Shown: positions 23,501 through 33,599 of the stretch, one piece after another | Position numbering within the stretch: position 1 is the stretch's first letter | How the letters are laid out: every line of letters begins with the position of its first letter | Assembly: GCA_948144175.1 (NCBI GenBank) | Contig: CANXME010002072.1 | Location: forward strand, 62,001 to 126,000 | Origin: Closterium sp. NIES-65 | Lineage: Eukaryota > Streptophyta > Zygnematophyceae > Desmidiales > Closteriaceae | Reading direction: 5' to 3' | DNA length: 64,000 bases | Position numbers and translations under genes: made by a program | The notes under the pieces: generated by a model | What the model saw: the letters and a program-made list of their open reading frames with translations, nothing else | The model's database searches: none | What the model was told of the DNA's origin: nothing

Positions 23501-26500
23501 GGGGGGATGGGGGGAACATGGAGGAGAACGTGGGGAAGCGGGGGAAGGGGAGGGTGGGGCGGGGGGAGGAAGAGGAGAGGAATAGGAAGCAGACGAGGGC
23601 ATGGAGCAAGGGCGTAGAGATGGAAGACAACAACAAATCCAGCGCGCCAAACCACGCACCTGGTGAGGTGGTCGCGAGCATGAGCTGCCCCGCCATCAGC
23701 CTCCCTGCCAGCGGCAGAGGCAGCAGCAGCCTCCCCACAAGTGATTCTATGGTGGACAAAAGAATCACCTCTGGTCCCAGCCAGCCCCGCCACGCACCTG
23801 GTCAGGTGGTCGCGAGCATGCGCCCCGCCGTCAGCCTCCCTGCCAGCGGCGGAGGCAGCGGCAGCGTCCCCGCGCGCCCCCTTGCGGGGGGCCACGGGCG
23901 GCCTGCGGTTGCCCACGCCCTCCGCCTTGGCGGACGGGGCAGGCAGAGGAGGCGGCTCCGGTGGTGAGTCATCGGCAATCAGCAGATCGTCCAGAAGAAT
24001 GCCTGGTGTGCGCGCGGAGGGGGGAAGAGTGGGGGAGATGAAGGGGAGGGGAGGCGAGAATCGGTCCGTTGGAGGGTTGACAATGAGAGAGTGGAAATGG
24101 CAGAGGAGGTGGCTCCAGTGGCGAGTCGTTTGGCAATCAACAGATCGTCCAGGAGGATGGGTATATGGTCAACAGCGTGGGGGAGGGGCGGGTGGTGTGC
24201 GTGGGGGGCAGAGAGTGAACAGTGTGAGCATATGGTCCTCCAGTATTATTCTCTTCCACTCACTCCAGCCCTTCTACACTCCCCCCCTCACTCCATCCCT
24301 CCACCATTCCTCTCGGCCCCATGATTCCCCCCATCCCCTCGCTCACCCCCTCGGAGACCCCCATAGATAAAGATTGAGTTGGCAACGGCAGCAGCGGCGT
24401 GGCGGCAGCGGCGGGTGAGCTCGGTGCTGGCGTCGCCCCCAGGCGCGTCCGCACTGAATCGCCCCGTCCTTGCCACCGCCACCGTGCCCTTGCGGTCACA
24501 CCACACCCCCGCTGCCGTGTCCAACACTGCCGTGCATGGGAGAGGGAGGGCGGAGGGAAGGAGGAGGTGGGAGGTTGCGAAAGTGGTAATTAGCCCCTCC
24601 TTGCCACGGCCACCGTGCCCTTGCAGTCACACCACACTCCCGCTGCCGTGTCCAACACTGCAATGGGGGAGGGGGACACGGCGGGACGAGGACAGAAGAA
24701 AGGAAGGCGTACGCGGCAACAATTAACAGCCATCGAAGCTCTTGGTTTGTTGATGCCACCGCATGGTCACCGGGCACACACCACCCCTGTCGGGTGGGTG
24801 CAAACATTCCATGGTTGCAAAAAGTGACGGCAGGTACGGTCACTGGACGCATCCTCCCCCACTCACCCGCCACACCAGATGCATCCTCCCCCACTCACCA
24901 ACCACCACACAGAATGTTTGTTTGCAGACAATAGGGGGAGGTGGGTTGTGCACGCAGTTAAGTTGAGTTGCACTACATTCGGGTACATTCTGGCACATTC
25001 TGTGCGTCAGTTTAGTTGAACTACAGGAGGCTGCATTGCACTCACCCGCCACACTGGACGCATCCTCCACCATGCGGCCGCCCCCCAGGGCTCCACCTGA
25101 CACATGCAGGCGCAGGTTCACAAACACCTGCGCACACACGGTGGAGGGGTTAGGGAGAAGGGGGAGGGGGGCGGGGGGTGTTGGAGAGAGGGGGGGGGGG
25201 GGAGGTGGGGACGGGGGAAAAGAGAGGGAGAGTAAGGCGCATGAGTGGCTAACTTGTGCAAGCTGGTTATCTAGACAGAACCACGACAACCAACCCACTG
25301 GTGGTACTACTCGACCAACAAGTGAAATATGGACGGACAGGCGCATGTGTGATGGGAGGGGCTTACAGCAGCGTGCTGGTAGCGCGCCGAGGGGGACACG
25401 CCAGGCGCGATGGCCCACTCCCACCGCCCGTCTCGGTGCCGCGCCAAACCATACGCGCCTGGCAGGGGCTGTGGGGGGACAGGGGGGGGGGGGGGGGGGG
25501 GGGTAACGAGGGAAGAGGAAAAACGGGAATTTATGGACAAGGTCAGTACTTACTGGAAGAATCAAAACAAGCACCTGCACAAGGGACTTGGACCATAAGG
25601 GAAGAGCGCAGGTTGCATCACAGTGCAGGGCATGGCATGGCACGGCATGACATGAGACAACAGTGCAGCTGGTGCAGCACGAGCAGAGGCTCACCACGCT
25701 GCTCCCGTCGCGCCCGCCACAGAGCAGCAGCAGCCCGTCATGGCGCGAGCTGGCGGTGGCGTACATGCAGGGCGGCGGCCCCTCGCCATCGGGCTCCAGC
25801 TTCTTCCACTCGTACGGCTTCGCCGCCGTGTCCAGCGTCCACACGTCCGCCAACGGCCGCTTGCCTGGAGGACGGGCGGGAGGGGGAGTAGTACATAAGG
25901 TAAGACGAATGAGATAGATGGTGTTTCTTAACATTCTCAAACGCATGTGGCTGTGTCCAGCGTCCACGCGTCCGCCAACGGCCGCTTGCCTGAAGGCGGG
26001 AGGAAGGGGGAAAGGGGGAGGAAGGCGGGGGAGGGAGAGGGAGAGGGAGTGGTGCGGAAAGGGAGGAGGAGGGGAGAATCACATGCACTGGGCTTGAATG
26101 AATGAGGTGAGCGTGGTGTAGCTGGACTGAGAATGTATCCCGAAAGGTGGAAAAGGACAGGGTTCTGGGTAGTCGAACGCGTGGAGTTGAATATAGATCT
26201 CTCGCTCGCTAGCTCGCCATGTCGCTCGTTCGCTGGCCCGGTGGCGTGGCGCTCACCGTCGTTGCCGCTGATGGAGAGCAGGAAGCGCTGCCCCACCAGC
26301 GCCATCACGTGGCCGTAGCGCGGCCCTGGTCCCGCGCCCTGCACCACCACTCTGATCGCGGAGGGCCGGGGGGAAGGGAAGGGAAGGGAGGAAATAGCAG
26401 GGGAGGGGGATGCGGGCGGTGAGAGTCAGGGGCGGTTAATGAAGAAAGAGGTCGAGGCTGTTAATTCACAATGCGCGGGAGACGGAAAAGGTCGTAGCGA

Positions 26501-27721
26501 GATAGGGAAGGCACCGTTTCCCCGTTACCTGTGCCATTTGGGGCGCGCTTGTGTGAGGTCGAGGACGTGCAGGTCGTCCGTTGCCAGGCCCGCGGGCCCA
26601 ATGCCACCCTGCCAACACGCGTTCAGCGAAATTTAGAGAAACGGACTGGCGAAGAAGTCGAACGATGATAAAGAAAAGCCTCCACTCCTGAACACAATTC
26701 AATAGCCTTTCGCGCAAAAACCCGCGCTAGAAATGAGGGTAAAAGGACGCAAGATTAAGAGCGACCGAGGGTTCGCGCGGTAATGTCGAGCACTGATGAG
26801 AAGGCACCTGAATGACGATCATGGTCCCCACTGCCGTCGCCGCGTGAGCTGCTCGAGGCGACGGAGGCTCGCCGACTGGCGACATTCTGAAAGCGAGACG
26901 ACACGGGAATGCTTCTGCATGAGGCGCGTAACGTAATGCACGTACTACACATAGTAACGGCGACGATGGAAACTCCGCCATGGGAACTCAAATCATTACA
27001 CCACTACCGATTGGCCTTACGACAACGCCTGCTTTCCAGTAGAAGAGGAGACCTCCAGAGTGGTGATAAGCCCTTTGTAAGCGATACTGAAATCTTGACA
27101 TTTGTATATGATTCTTTTCTCGCATTGTGAGAAACCAGACATTCACGTACTTGCTCCATGTTCTGGATTTCACGTCGAAGCAGTGAACGTCCGCAGTTGC
27201 CCCCGCCAGACCTGCGCGCGATGACAATGCGAGCTTAAAAAGATGAGCTTGGAGAGTGGGGGTTAAAAATATGTGACCTTCAAACAACCTGAGAGGCGTA
27301 CCAAATTAAGAGTTTTAAATGCATAAGAGAAAAATGATAGGTGCCCGACAACGATAGCGGGAGAACGGAATGGCGTAACGGCAATGCCAGGTACGACGAA
27401 ATGATACGACATGACATGACATGACATGACATCAGATGACCTGACATGGTTAAGAAAGCGATGCACCAAGGTTGGTAGGTGCCGAGCCTTACGAATGCCT
27501 GCAGCGCCGCCTGCAGTGGCGCCAGCTCCGCCTTCCAGAGCCGTGGCTCCACCGAAGAGAATCAGTCTCGGACCCACGTAGTTGGCGCTTCCTGGCTCTC
27601 CCACCGCAGCAACGGCTGTAAGCGTATGACCGCACCTAGGGCCCGGCGACTCGCCATTGAACGGACAGGGAGTATACGTGGGAGCTATTCTTGGCTGCTC
27701 GCCATCGGCGTCGACGTCCAT
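17516..27721 (-). CDS. BSL: BSL: Kelch-repeat PP1-type Ser/Thr phosphatase
   Basis: Plant BSU1/BSL phosphatase: an N-terminal Kelch beta-propeller fused to a PP1-like metallophosphatase; in flowering plants it acts in brassinosteroid and cell-division signalling. I read 21 exons: 27493-27721, 27151-27211, 26808-26886, 26529-26608, 26257-26351, 25695-25864, 25367-25468, 25046-25127, 24347-24526, 23798-24002, 23059-23290, 22573-22743, 22065-22199, 21545-21648, 20955-21039, 20436-20534, 20026-20225, 19368-19443, 18582-18717, 18153-18286, 17516-17599. They sum to 2739 nt (912 aa), with every phase matching. The ATG at 27721 has an in-frame TAA 15 nt upstream. Kelch repeats occupy exons 1-9 (GPRCGHTLTAV, LILFGGATALEGG, LHVSGGALGGG). 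Catalytic motifs GDLHGQ, GDYVDRG, RGNHEA, HGGIG, RAHE and SATNYCG lie in exons 14-19. The C-terminus (ELNSQRPPTPTRGRPQ) is the family tail. All metal ligands appear present. Introns carry many partial exon copies. Confidence 0.93.
17635..17800. repeat. Polypurine (plus) / polypyrimidine (gene strand) tract, last BSL intron
   Basis: About 165 bp of almost only G and A on plus (GGGGGAGAAGGGG-type). In the BSL transcript it is a long C/U tract in the last intron, just upstream of the terminal exon acceptor. Confidence 0.7.
18017..18065 (-). repeat. Partial copy of BSL exon 20 (exon end + donor)
   Basis: Repeats the NPANSSDDQDD-W-M coding end of exon 20 with several substitutions, followed by a GTGAGT donor. 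It lies downstream of the real exon in the transcript. Confidence 0.75.
18415..18464 (-). repeat. Partial copy of BSL exon 19 (exon end + donor)
   Basis: Copies the GGHLI-x-LFSATNYCG end of exon 19 and its GTCAGT donor, with a few changes. It lies in the intron after the real exon. Confidence 0.75.
18718..18895. repeat. (GGGAGA)n-like satellite in BSL intron 18
   Basis: A near-perfect run of GGGGAGA units, purine-only on plus, directly upstream of the exon 19 acceptor in transcript sense, so it serves as an extreme polypyrimidine tract there. Expandable; it may form unusual DNA structure. Confidence 0.85.
18940..18988 (-). repeat. Partial copy of BSL exon 19 (exon start)
   Basis: Copies RVMEFCHTNDLEL-II from the start of exon 19. 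It lies upstream of the real exon, across the satellite tract. Confidence 0.7.
19528..19580 (-). repeat. Partial copy of BSL exon 18 (acceptor + exon start)
   Basis: Copies SDPTENDSIEGLQPNA and the CACAG|GTCGG acceptor junction of exon 18. Upstream of the real exon. Confidence 0.8.
19704..19790 (-). repeat. Partial copy of BSL exon 17 (exon end), distal
   Basis: Copies HVSQIEELKRPITMEAGSMVL from the end of exon 17 with substitutions near the donor side. Second of two copies downstream of the real exon. Confidence 0.8.
19826..19902. repeat. Short tandem repeat, ~35-bp unit
   Basis: The phrase ACACAGCACATGGTCCCCCA with an adjoining CAGAGCCCC stretch occurs twice in tandem plus a partial third, within BSL intron 17 between two exon copies. 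Confidence 0.55.
19909..19967 (-). repeat. Partial copy of BSL exon 17 (exon end + donor), proximal
   Basis: Copies ELKRPITMEAGSMVLMDLLW with few changes. It lies directly after the real exon, so three versions of this segment stand in a row. Confidence 0.8.
20607..20645 (-). repeat. Partial copy of BSL exon 16 (exon start), proximal
   Basis: Copies the IEFPRNVHLI-R coding start of exon 16 with substitutions. Upstream of the real exon. Confidence 0.7.
20706..20745 (-). repeat. Partial copy of BSL exon 16 (acceptor + exon start), distal
   Basis: A second, differently diverged copy of the exon 16 start, including the C-rich acceptor sequence. Confidence 0.7.
21140..21188 (-). repeat. Partial copy of BSL exon 15 (acceptor + exon start), proximal
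   Basis: Copies the YIDYLFLGDYVDRG segment, which holds a catalytic motif, with changes, and keeps the CCACCAG|GTAC acceptor. Confidence 0.78.
21281..21339 (-). repeat. Partial copy of BSL exon 15 (acceptor + exon start), distal
   Basis: Reads YIDYLFLGDCMGRDQHS, so the DYVDRG motif is degraded: it could not code for active enzyme. Acceptor sequence retained. Confidence 0.78.
21881..21953 (-). repeat. Partial copy of BSL exon 13 (exon end + donor)
   Basis: Copies HGVVELCDLAETHFKNEPS-VLQ almost unchanged and ends with a good GTGAGA donor. It keeps the reading frame, so of all copies this is among the likeliest to be spliced. Confidence 0.8.
22382..22468 (-). repeat. Partial copy of BSL exon 12 (exon end + donor)
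   Basis: Copies ISYSPDGVQAHRRLLDRQM and SIQGVHKK with about 5 changes, followed by a GTGAGA donor. Downstream of the real exon. Confidence 0.8.
23421..23480 (-). repeat. Partial copy of BSL exon 11 (acceptor + exon start)
   Basis: Copies EEGADGLSFNGRGAVPGRG and the CCCAG|TG junction. Upstream of the real exon. Confidence 0.78.
23652..23738 (-). repeat. Partial copy of BSL exon 10 (exon end + donor)
   Basis: Copies the ASAAGREADGG-x-HARDHLT end of exon 10, with a GTGCGT donor. Downstream of the real exon. Confidence 0.8.
24099..24159 (-). repeat. Partial copy of BSL exon 10 (exon start)
   Basis: Copies the ILLDDLLIA-type start of exon 10; the AG acceptor is no longer evident. Upstream of the real exon. 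Confidence 0.7.
24592..24657 (-). repeat. Partial copy of BSL exon 9 (acceptor + exon start)
   Basis: Copies VLDTAAGVWCDCKGTVAVAR with the TTGCAG acceptor. Upstream of the real exon. Confidence 0.8.
24838..24893 (-). repeat. Two short copies of BSL exon 8 end + donor
   Basis: The exon 8 end (VEDASSVAG-like) and its GTGAGT donor occur twice within 56 bp, each followed by GGGGGAG-type sequence. Downstream of the real exon. Confidence 0.7.
25950..25989 (-). repeat. Partial copy of BSL exon 6 (acceptor + exon start)
   Basis: Copies GKRPLADAWTLDTA with only a few changes from exon 6 and keeps the CAG|GCAAGC junction. It is a plausible competing acceptor. Confidence 0.78.
27404..27436. repeat. 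(ACATG)n microsatellite in BSL intron 1
   Basis: About six ACATG units in tandem, then degraded units. Confidence 0.75.
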
Positions 27722-28484
27722 GCTTTGCAAGTCTTAAATTAGGAAACTAAAGAAAGTAAAATGACGCTACGGATGAATTTGGCGAGTCTGGACGCAGAGG
27801 AAAACGACAACACGCAGAAGCAGTCGGAGGCACAAAATATCGCTCTCAAAATACGTATTAGCGTAAGCGTTACTTCTGTTAGAAACTCTGAGCAGGTGAC
27901 CTAATGTCCGCGCACAGGCAAGGCGCAGTCTCGACACTAGGTTCAAAGAAGTGAAGCAGGGCGTGGTGGTTGGGGGAAGAGTGAGTGAGTGCTGTTTGAC
28001 TGGCTTTCGACGATACGACCTAGACCTATGACTCGCTTAGTTGATGAGAAGCTGCTACGGGTGGTGGTTCAGGCAATCGGGGATGTTGAGTCCAGCTGGA
28101 TAAGGCTGGGCAGGACAACCAGTTGTGTTGGTGGTGGGTGCAGTGCTGCTGCTTTTTGGGACTCGGATTGGAGAAAAGGCCAAATTCGTTTGGGGTGGGA
28201 CAGGGTGGAGTAAGGTGGTATGGGATGGGCTGAGGTGGGGCGAGCTGCTTGTGATTTAGTATGGGACTTTCCCAGCATTCAGGTCCTCCAGAGAGATATG
28301 GCAGAGACAGACATAGGTGAAAGTTTCCAAACCAAACCGCCAAGTAATGACATCCGAGCCGGCACATCGTGGCTTTCGACAAGGCTTGGAGGCTGGAGAA
28401 AACCGTGTTACCGCACCCAACAGCTAGAAGAGCCTCGATTTGGAAAACTTGCGGAGGCTTGGTGTAACCAGGCAATTGGAGCCT
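27722..28484. other. BSL 5' flank up to the gypsy LTR
   Basis: About 760 bp between the BSL start codon and the gypsy element, presumably 5' UTR and promoter. No clear TATA box and no other gene is visible. Confidence 0.45.
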
Positions 28485-28761
28485 TGTAAGGAATTTTCCC
28501 GAATTCCTTATCGGGGTTGACTGCTTCGCGTACAACCCGATTTTCGGAGTTCGCACGTTCGGCCGATTTCAACGCTGCCGAGGCTCCTCACGTCGCCTTC
28601 GGCTTTCCCATCGCCAAACCTGCACCCAACCTCACTCGTCCGAGTTTTCCTCCTAGCTAGAGTAGTCCTACATTAGTCTGTGCATTCATTGTATTCGCAG
28701 TTGATTCAGTCACAGCTTCGTTATTCGTTTACCTGCGCACTCTCTTTTACAACTCATAACA
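28485..28761 (+). repeat. 5' LTR of gypsy C
   Basis: 277 bp, about 97.5% identical to 41129-41405. An internal inverted repeat (GGAATTTTCCCGAATTCC) lies near its start. Confidence 0.95.
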
Positions 28762-28962
28762 CCTGGTATCAGAGCTACTTTCCTAGTTCACCCCGCTTTT
28801 CCGAGGGTAGTTTGGTGGCATAGGGTGTGGCTGGTTTAGTGAATACACGACGGTTGGCTGCAGGGATTGTTAATTCAATCTTGCCCGACTCCGATAGTTC
28901 GTGTTTTCATTTGCCTGAAGGCCACGGAGACCCGATTGCCCACCAGACGTAGCGTTAGGCAT

Positions 28963-30006
28963 ATGGATCAGGAAGCGGTCAACAGGATGATGGCGCAAGT
29001 GGCAGATATGCAGGAAAGCATGAAGACGTTAATGGCGGAAGTGACGACACTGCGAGAGGAAAACGCCGAACTACGCCAGACGCGAGGTGAAGCGCGTCAG
29101 GAGTCGCCTGTGGACGAAGGCGAGGGCAACAGTCAGGCGATGAGCAATCCATTGGATGCGCTCACACGTGACTTCGAAGAGGAGGATAGGCAGCGAGCGG
29201 CAGCAGCTCCAGTTGCAGTGACAACGATCAAGATCAAGCCCGTCAATCCACCCCCGTTTAATCCTACGGACAAGACGATTACGGTAAAAGGGTGGTTGTT
29301 CGGGGTCGAAGTCTTTTTTACTGCAGGCGGAGTTAATGACGATGCCACGCGTATTAATTACGCAGTTTCGCTTCTTCGAGGTGCAGCGCTTGAGTGGTGG
29401 CGCCGAACCTTGGAAACAGGGACGCCGACAGGTGTGACACATGCGGCAGACGGGACCTCTACAGTGACTAATCAAGTGGCAACGTCGATCTTCGGAGTGA
29501 CCACGATACGCACATGGAAGGAGTGGGGCGCAGCCTTACGAGGTCGCTTCGAGCACGTATCCGCCTCGGAGCAAGCTCGCATGAAGCTGCGTGCATGGTC
29601 GCAGATGGCTTCTGTCCAAGACTACACGGCGTCATTTATGAGCCTCGCCGACCAAGTCGATGACATGTCGGAAGCTGAACGGCTGGATAAATACATCAGC
29701 GGCCTCAAATACGAGATACAGTACGAGGTTCGCAGGGGCCGTCCGACGTCATTTCTTGCAGCAGTACAGTTGGCGGAGTCCACAGATGCGCTGATGCAGT
29801 ACGCGAGAGCAGCTTCCCGGGAGGGAAACCGTTTTCGTGGCCAGACCCATCGGACCACGATCAACGCCGTGCATAAACCCGACCGCCCTCCTAAGGGACC
29901 GTGTTTCCGGTGTGGGAAGACGGGTCACTACATGAAAGATTGCCACGAGAAAACGCCACTGATGGGGAACGACAGGAAGGAGCAGGGAAATGGGAAGAGT
30001 CAGTAA
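28963..30006 (+). CDS. Gypsy C Gag (fossil)
   Basis: Starts MDQEAVNRMMAQVADMQE with a predicted coiled coil (about residues 1-50), then a retrotransposon Gag core with the W-x-L-F and A-x-x-WWRR-type motifs (about residues 100-290), and a canonical CCHC knuckle CFRCGKTGHYMKDC near the C-terminus. It would bind element RNA and form the particle core. Confidence 0.9.
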   Translation: MDQEAVNRMMAQVADMQESMKTLMAEVTTLREENAELRQTRGEARQESPVDEGEGNSQAMSNPLDALTRDFEEEDRQRAAAAPVAVTTIKIKPVNPPPFNPTDKTITVKGWLFGVEVFFTAGGVNDDATRINYAVSLLRGAALEWWRRTLETGTPTGVTHAADGTSTVTNQVATSIFGVTTIRTWKEWGAALRGRFEHVSASEQARMKLRAWSQMASVQDYTASFMSLADQVDDMSEAERLDKYISGLKYEIQYEVRRGRPTSFLAAVQLAESTDALMQYARAASREGNRFRGQTHRTTINAVHKPDRPPKGPCFRCGKTGHYMKDCHEKTPLMGNDRKEQGNGKSQ

Positions 30007-30039
30007 TTAGCGGGCCCTTTACTGACTGTGCTCCGTCGC

Positions 30040-33000
30040 CCGAACCCCGCCATCCCCACCGAGTCGTGGTTCCGATTCATGCAATCGATCGCACTCGGCC
30101 GAATAACGGGGATAATCACGTGGATCACCCTGTGTTGGTCGCTGGTAAGGTGTTAAAAAATAACCCGAAAATGTTCGTCGATGGAGGGGCCAGTCATAGC
30201 CTCTTCAATTTGGCGAGCGCAAAAAAATGCAAGCTGCAACTTGACAGGTGTCTGCCCAAAGTCGACGCTCGCCTCGTGGACGGGACGCCTCTGGCGATAA
30301 CGGAAGAAACGCGGACGGTCAGGATCGAATGTGGCGACGATTTCGGCTTCAGCATGAAGTTCCTCGCGACAACATTGGACGGCTGCGACGTACTGCTGGG
30401 ACGCGATTGGCTGCGACGGCACAACCCCGTCATCGACTGGACAACGGGGACGTGCAGCATCAACAAGCACGAGGGGCTAATTAAGCTCCCTGCATGGACC
30501 CCTGACTACATCCAAGCCTCGTGCGTCAAAGCCATCACTATAGCTCGCCACTTCAACAGGGCGCGCAGCTGTTCGCCGTTTGTTTACGCGAGTTGGCAGT
30601 CGACACCGAAGGAAAAGACATCGAGAAGCTGTGTGCAGCTGTACCACCGGATTTAGCGGAGCTGATTCGGAGGTACCCGGAAATCTTCCCCGACGATCTG
30701 CCACCTGGACTGCCACCGGAGAGACCTGAGGACCACAAAATCCAGCTAGAACCTGGAGCGCAACCAACCGCTTGGACACAGTGGCGGTTGACCCAGCCGG
30801 AACTCGAGGAGCTGCGACGACAAATCGACGCACAGTTGGAAAAAGGGTTCATTCGGGCCAGCACATCTCCCTTCGCAGCACCGATTCTGTTCACTCCGAA
30901 GAAAGACGGCGGGCTTCGCATGTGTATCGACTATCGCGCGCTGAACAGGGTCACCATCAAGTCTCGCTACCCAATCCCACGCACCGACGACCTCCTCGAC
31001 CAACTTCGTGGCGCTCGCTATTTCTCGAAAATTGACTTACGTGGCGGTTACCATCAAATTCGAGTCTTCGCCGACGATTGTCACAAGACTGCGTTTCGTA
31101 CACGCTACGGGAGTTACGAATTCACAGTGATGCCTTTCGGCCTCACGAACGCGCCCTCAACTTTTCAGCTGACCATGAACAGGGTTTTTCGGGATCTTCT
31201 AGACCGGTGCGTTATCGTCTACTTAGACGATATCCTCATTTTTAGCAAGACAAAAGAGCAGCACCTCCGTGACCTGGACGCAGTGTTTAAGCGGCTGCAG
31301 GAGAACCGACTCATCACCAAGGGCTCTAAGTGCGAGTTTTTTAAGCAGGGTTGGAGTTTTTGGGGCACATCATCTCGCGCGACGGCATTAAAATCGACCC
31401 GGCGAAAATCAATACCATACAGGAGTGGAAGTCCCCGACGAACGTCACGGAGCTCCAGAGTTTCCTCGGATTCGTAAATTACGTCCGGAGGTTTATCCCG
31501 AATATGGCGGGGATAACCGGCCCGCTGACCGACCTGCTGCACAAGAACAAGAATTTTGTGTGGGGGGAGGAGGCAGAAGCGGCGTTCCAGGAACTCAAGA
31601 ATTTTCTCGTTTCCCCTCCTGTGCTGCGCATCGCCGATCCATCGAAGCCGTTCGAAGTTGTAACCGACGCCTCAGATTTCGCCATCGGAGCTGTGCTCCT
31701 CCAAGATTTCGGGAACGGGTTGCAGCCGATAGCCTACGAATCACGCAAGCTGCAGGCAGCCAAACGCAACTACCCGATCCACGACAAGGAGATGCTCGCC
31801 ATCATACACGCATTTAAACTATGGCGATGCTACCTGGTGGGCGCCGACGTCACTTTTCGCACGGACCACAAATCCCTACAGTACCTGCGAGCCCAACCCA
31901 ACCTCAACCCACGACAGATTCGATGGCTCGACTACATGGAGAGCCATTTCACCTACCGCATCACGTACAAAAAAGGGGCTAATAACATCGCCGACGCCCT
32001 GACCCGACCGACAGTACAATCCGCTGCAGTACTCATCACCCACTCGAACCCGCTACTTACCGGACTATTCACCCACGGCTACACGACAGACCCCTTCTTC
32101 ACAACGGGAAACCATCAGCAGGCTACGACGCAGAAAGGGGACTATTACCTAAAAGCCGGAACCGAACGGATTTGGGTTCCCGCTTACCGTCTGCTGCGTG
32201 AGCTCCTCATCCAGGAGATACACGATTCAAACCTCTCCGGACATTTCGGGGTCGATAAGACACACAAACTACTGCACCGTCACTATTACTGGCCGGATTC
32301 CTCTAACGACGTGCAGCGCTATGTGTCAGCATGCAGGGTGTGCCAAGCAATGAAGTCGACACGTCAGCGACCAGCTGGATTGCTGCAACCCCTCGAGCCA
32401 CCCGAACGACCGTGGCAACAAGTGACGATGGATTTTGTCACGGGGATGCCAACTGGGCCGACAGGCAACGACGCTGTTCTCGTCGTCGTCGACCGCTTCA
32501 CGAAAATGGCGCACTTTGCACCATGCCGAACGACAATCACAGCCGAAGAAACTGCGCGACTTTTCATATCGACGGTCGTGCGACTGCACGGCATCCCTTC
32601 AGCGATCATCAGCGACCGCGACCCAAAATTCACATCCAAATTCTGGAAGGAGACATGGGCGCAATACGGCACGAAGCTACAGTTCTCATCGGCTTACCAC
32701 CCGCAGACCGACGGTCAAACAGAGCGGACCAACCAGACCATGGAGCAGTTAATCAGGACCAACTGCCCCGATCCTGCCCGTTGGGAAGACTCGCTCGCAA
32801 TGCTGGAATTCGCTTTCAACAACGCACCATCCAGCACGACTAATCACTCCCCATTTTTCCTGAATTATGGGATGGACCCGGCGGTTCCGACGACAACTAC
32901 ACTCGCCAATCCGGTCCCGCGTTCCCAGACTTTCGTGACAGAACTCCAGGAAGTCCGCAAAAAAGCCGCCGACGCAATTCGCAAAGCGAATATTACTTCC

Positions 33001-33150
33001 CGCAAATACACCAACTTTCTTCGCCGGGAACTCGTCTTGACTACTGGGCAACTAGTCCTCCTCGACACGAAAAACCTGAACCTGCCCGGCCCTGCGAAAC
33101 TTCGGCCACGATTTTGCGGACCGTTCAAAATTCTCAAGATGGTGACACCT
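30040..33150 (+). CDS. Gypsy C Pol: protease, RT, RNase H, integrase (fossil)
   Basis: Protease motif FVDGGASHS near 30175; reverse transcriptase about 30790-31330, with the FTPKKDGGLRMCIDYRALN block, LPFGLTNAP-type region and YLDDILIFS; RNase H about 31640-32000; integrase HHCC region about 32220-32370; integrase core about 32400-32850 (MDFVTG, DRDPKF, YHPQTDGQTER); then the GPY/F region up to the copia D insertion. The frame has about one or two breaks. Confidence 0.92.
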
Positions 33151-33283
33151 TGTCAGAACATATAGCTTACTTGTTTCTGTAGGCTATAGTGGGGTATCCC
33201 ATAGGGGGTACAACCCAATTAGGGTTTCCTATTTGTACCCACTTCATTTCATAGTCATTCACTCTCGTTCATTCAGTTTCACA
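33151..33283 (+). repeat. 5' LTR of copia D
   Basis: 133 bp, reads identical to 40640-40772. Confidence 0.95.
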
Positions 33284-33599
33284 TGGTATAGAGCGGGTCC
33301 CTTCTAAGGACCGTTTTTTTTGGGCCCACCCACGATCTTTTTTTTTCCTGCCCGGAGCGCGCCCTATTCTCCTCGAGGCGCGCTCCCCCTAGTGCGCGTC
33401 GAGCTGCCCTTGTGGCGCCCCGAGAGTCGCGCGCGCGACTCATTTTTTTTCGCGCGCGCGGCCCGGGCCCCACTTCGCGCGGCCCCTACAGCCGCGCCGC
33501 GCCGCCCTCTCGGCTCTGCCGCGCCGCGCCGCCCTCAAGACGGCCGCGCGGCCTCTTCGTCGCTGCGGCAGGCCCCCCCCGCTGCACCTCTGTCGGCCC

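Noticed and set aside
23035-23916. A single 293-codon frame joining two BSL exons through the intron
   Set aside because: It reads through an intron containing exon copies; family phase and donor/acceptor sites support two exons, 23798-24002 and 23059-23290.
28026-28556. Minus-strand frame upstream of BSL
   Set aside because: It crosses into the gypsy LTR and has no coding features.
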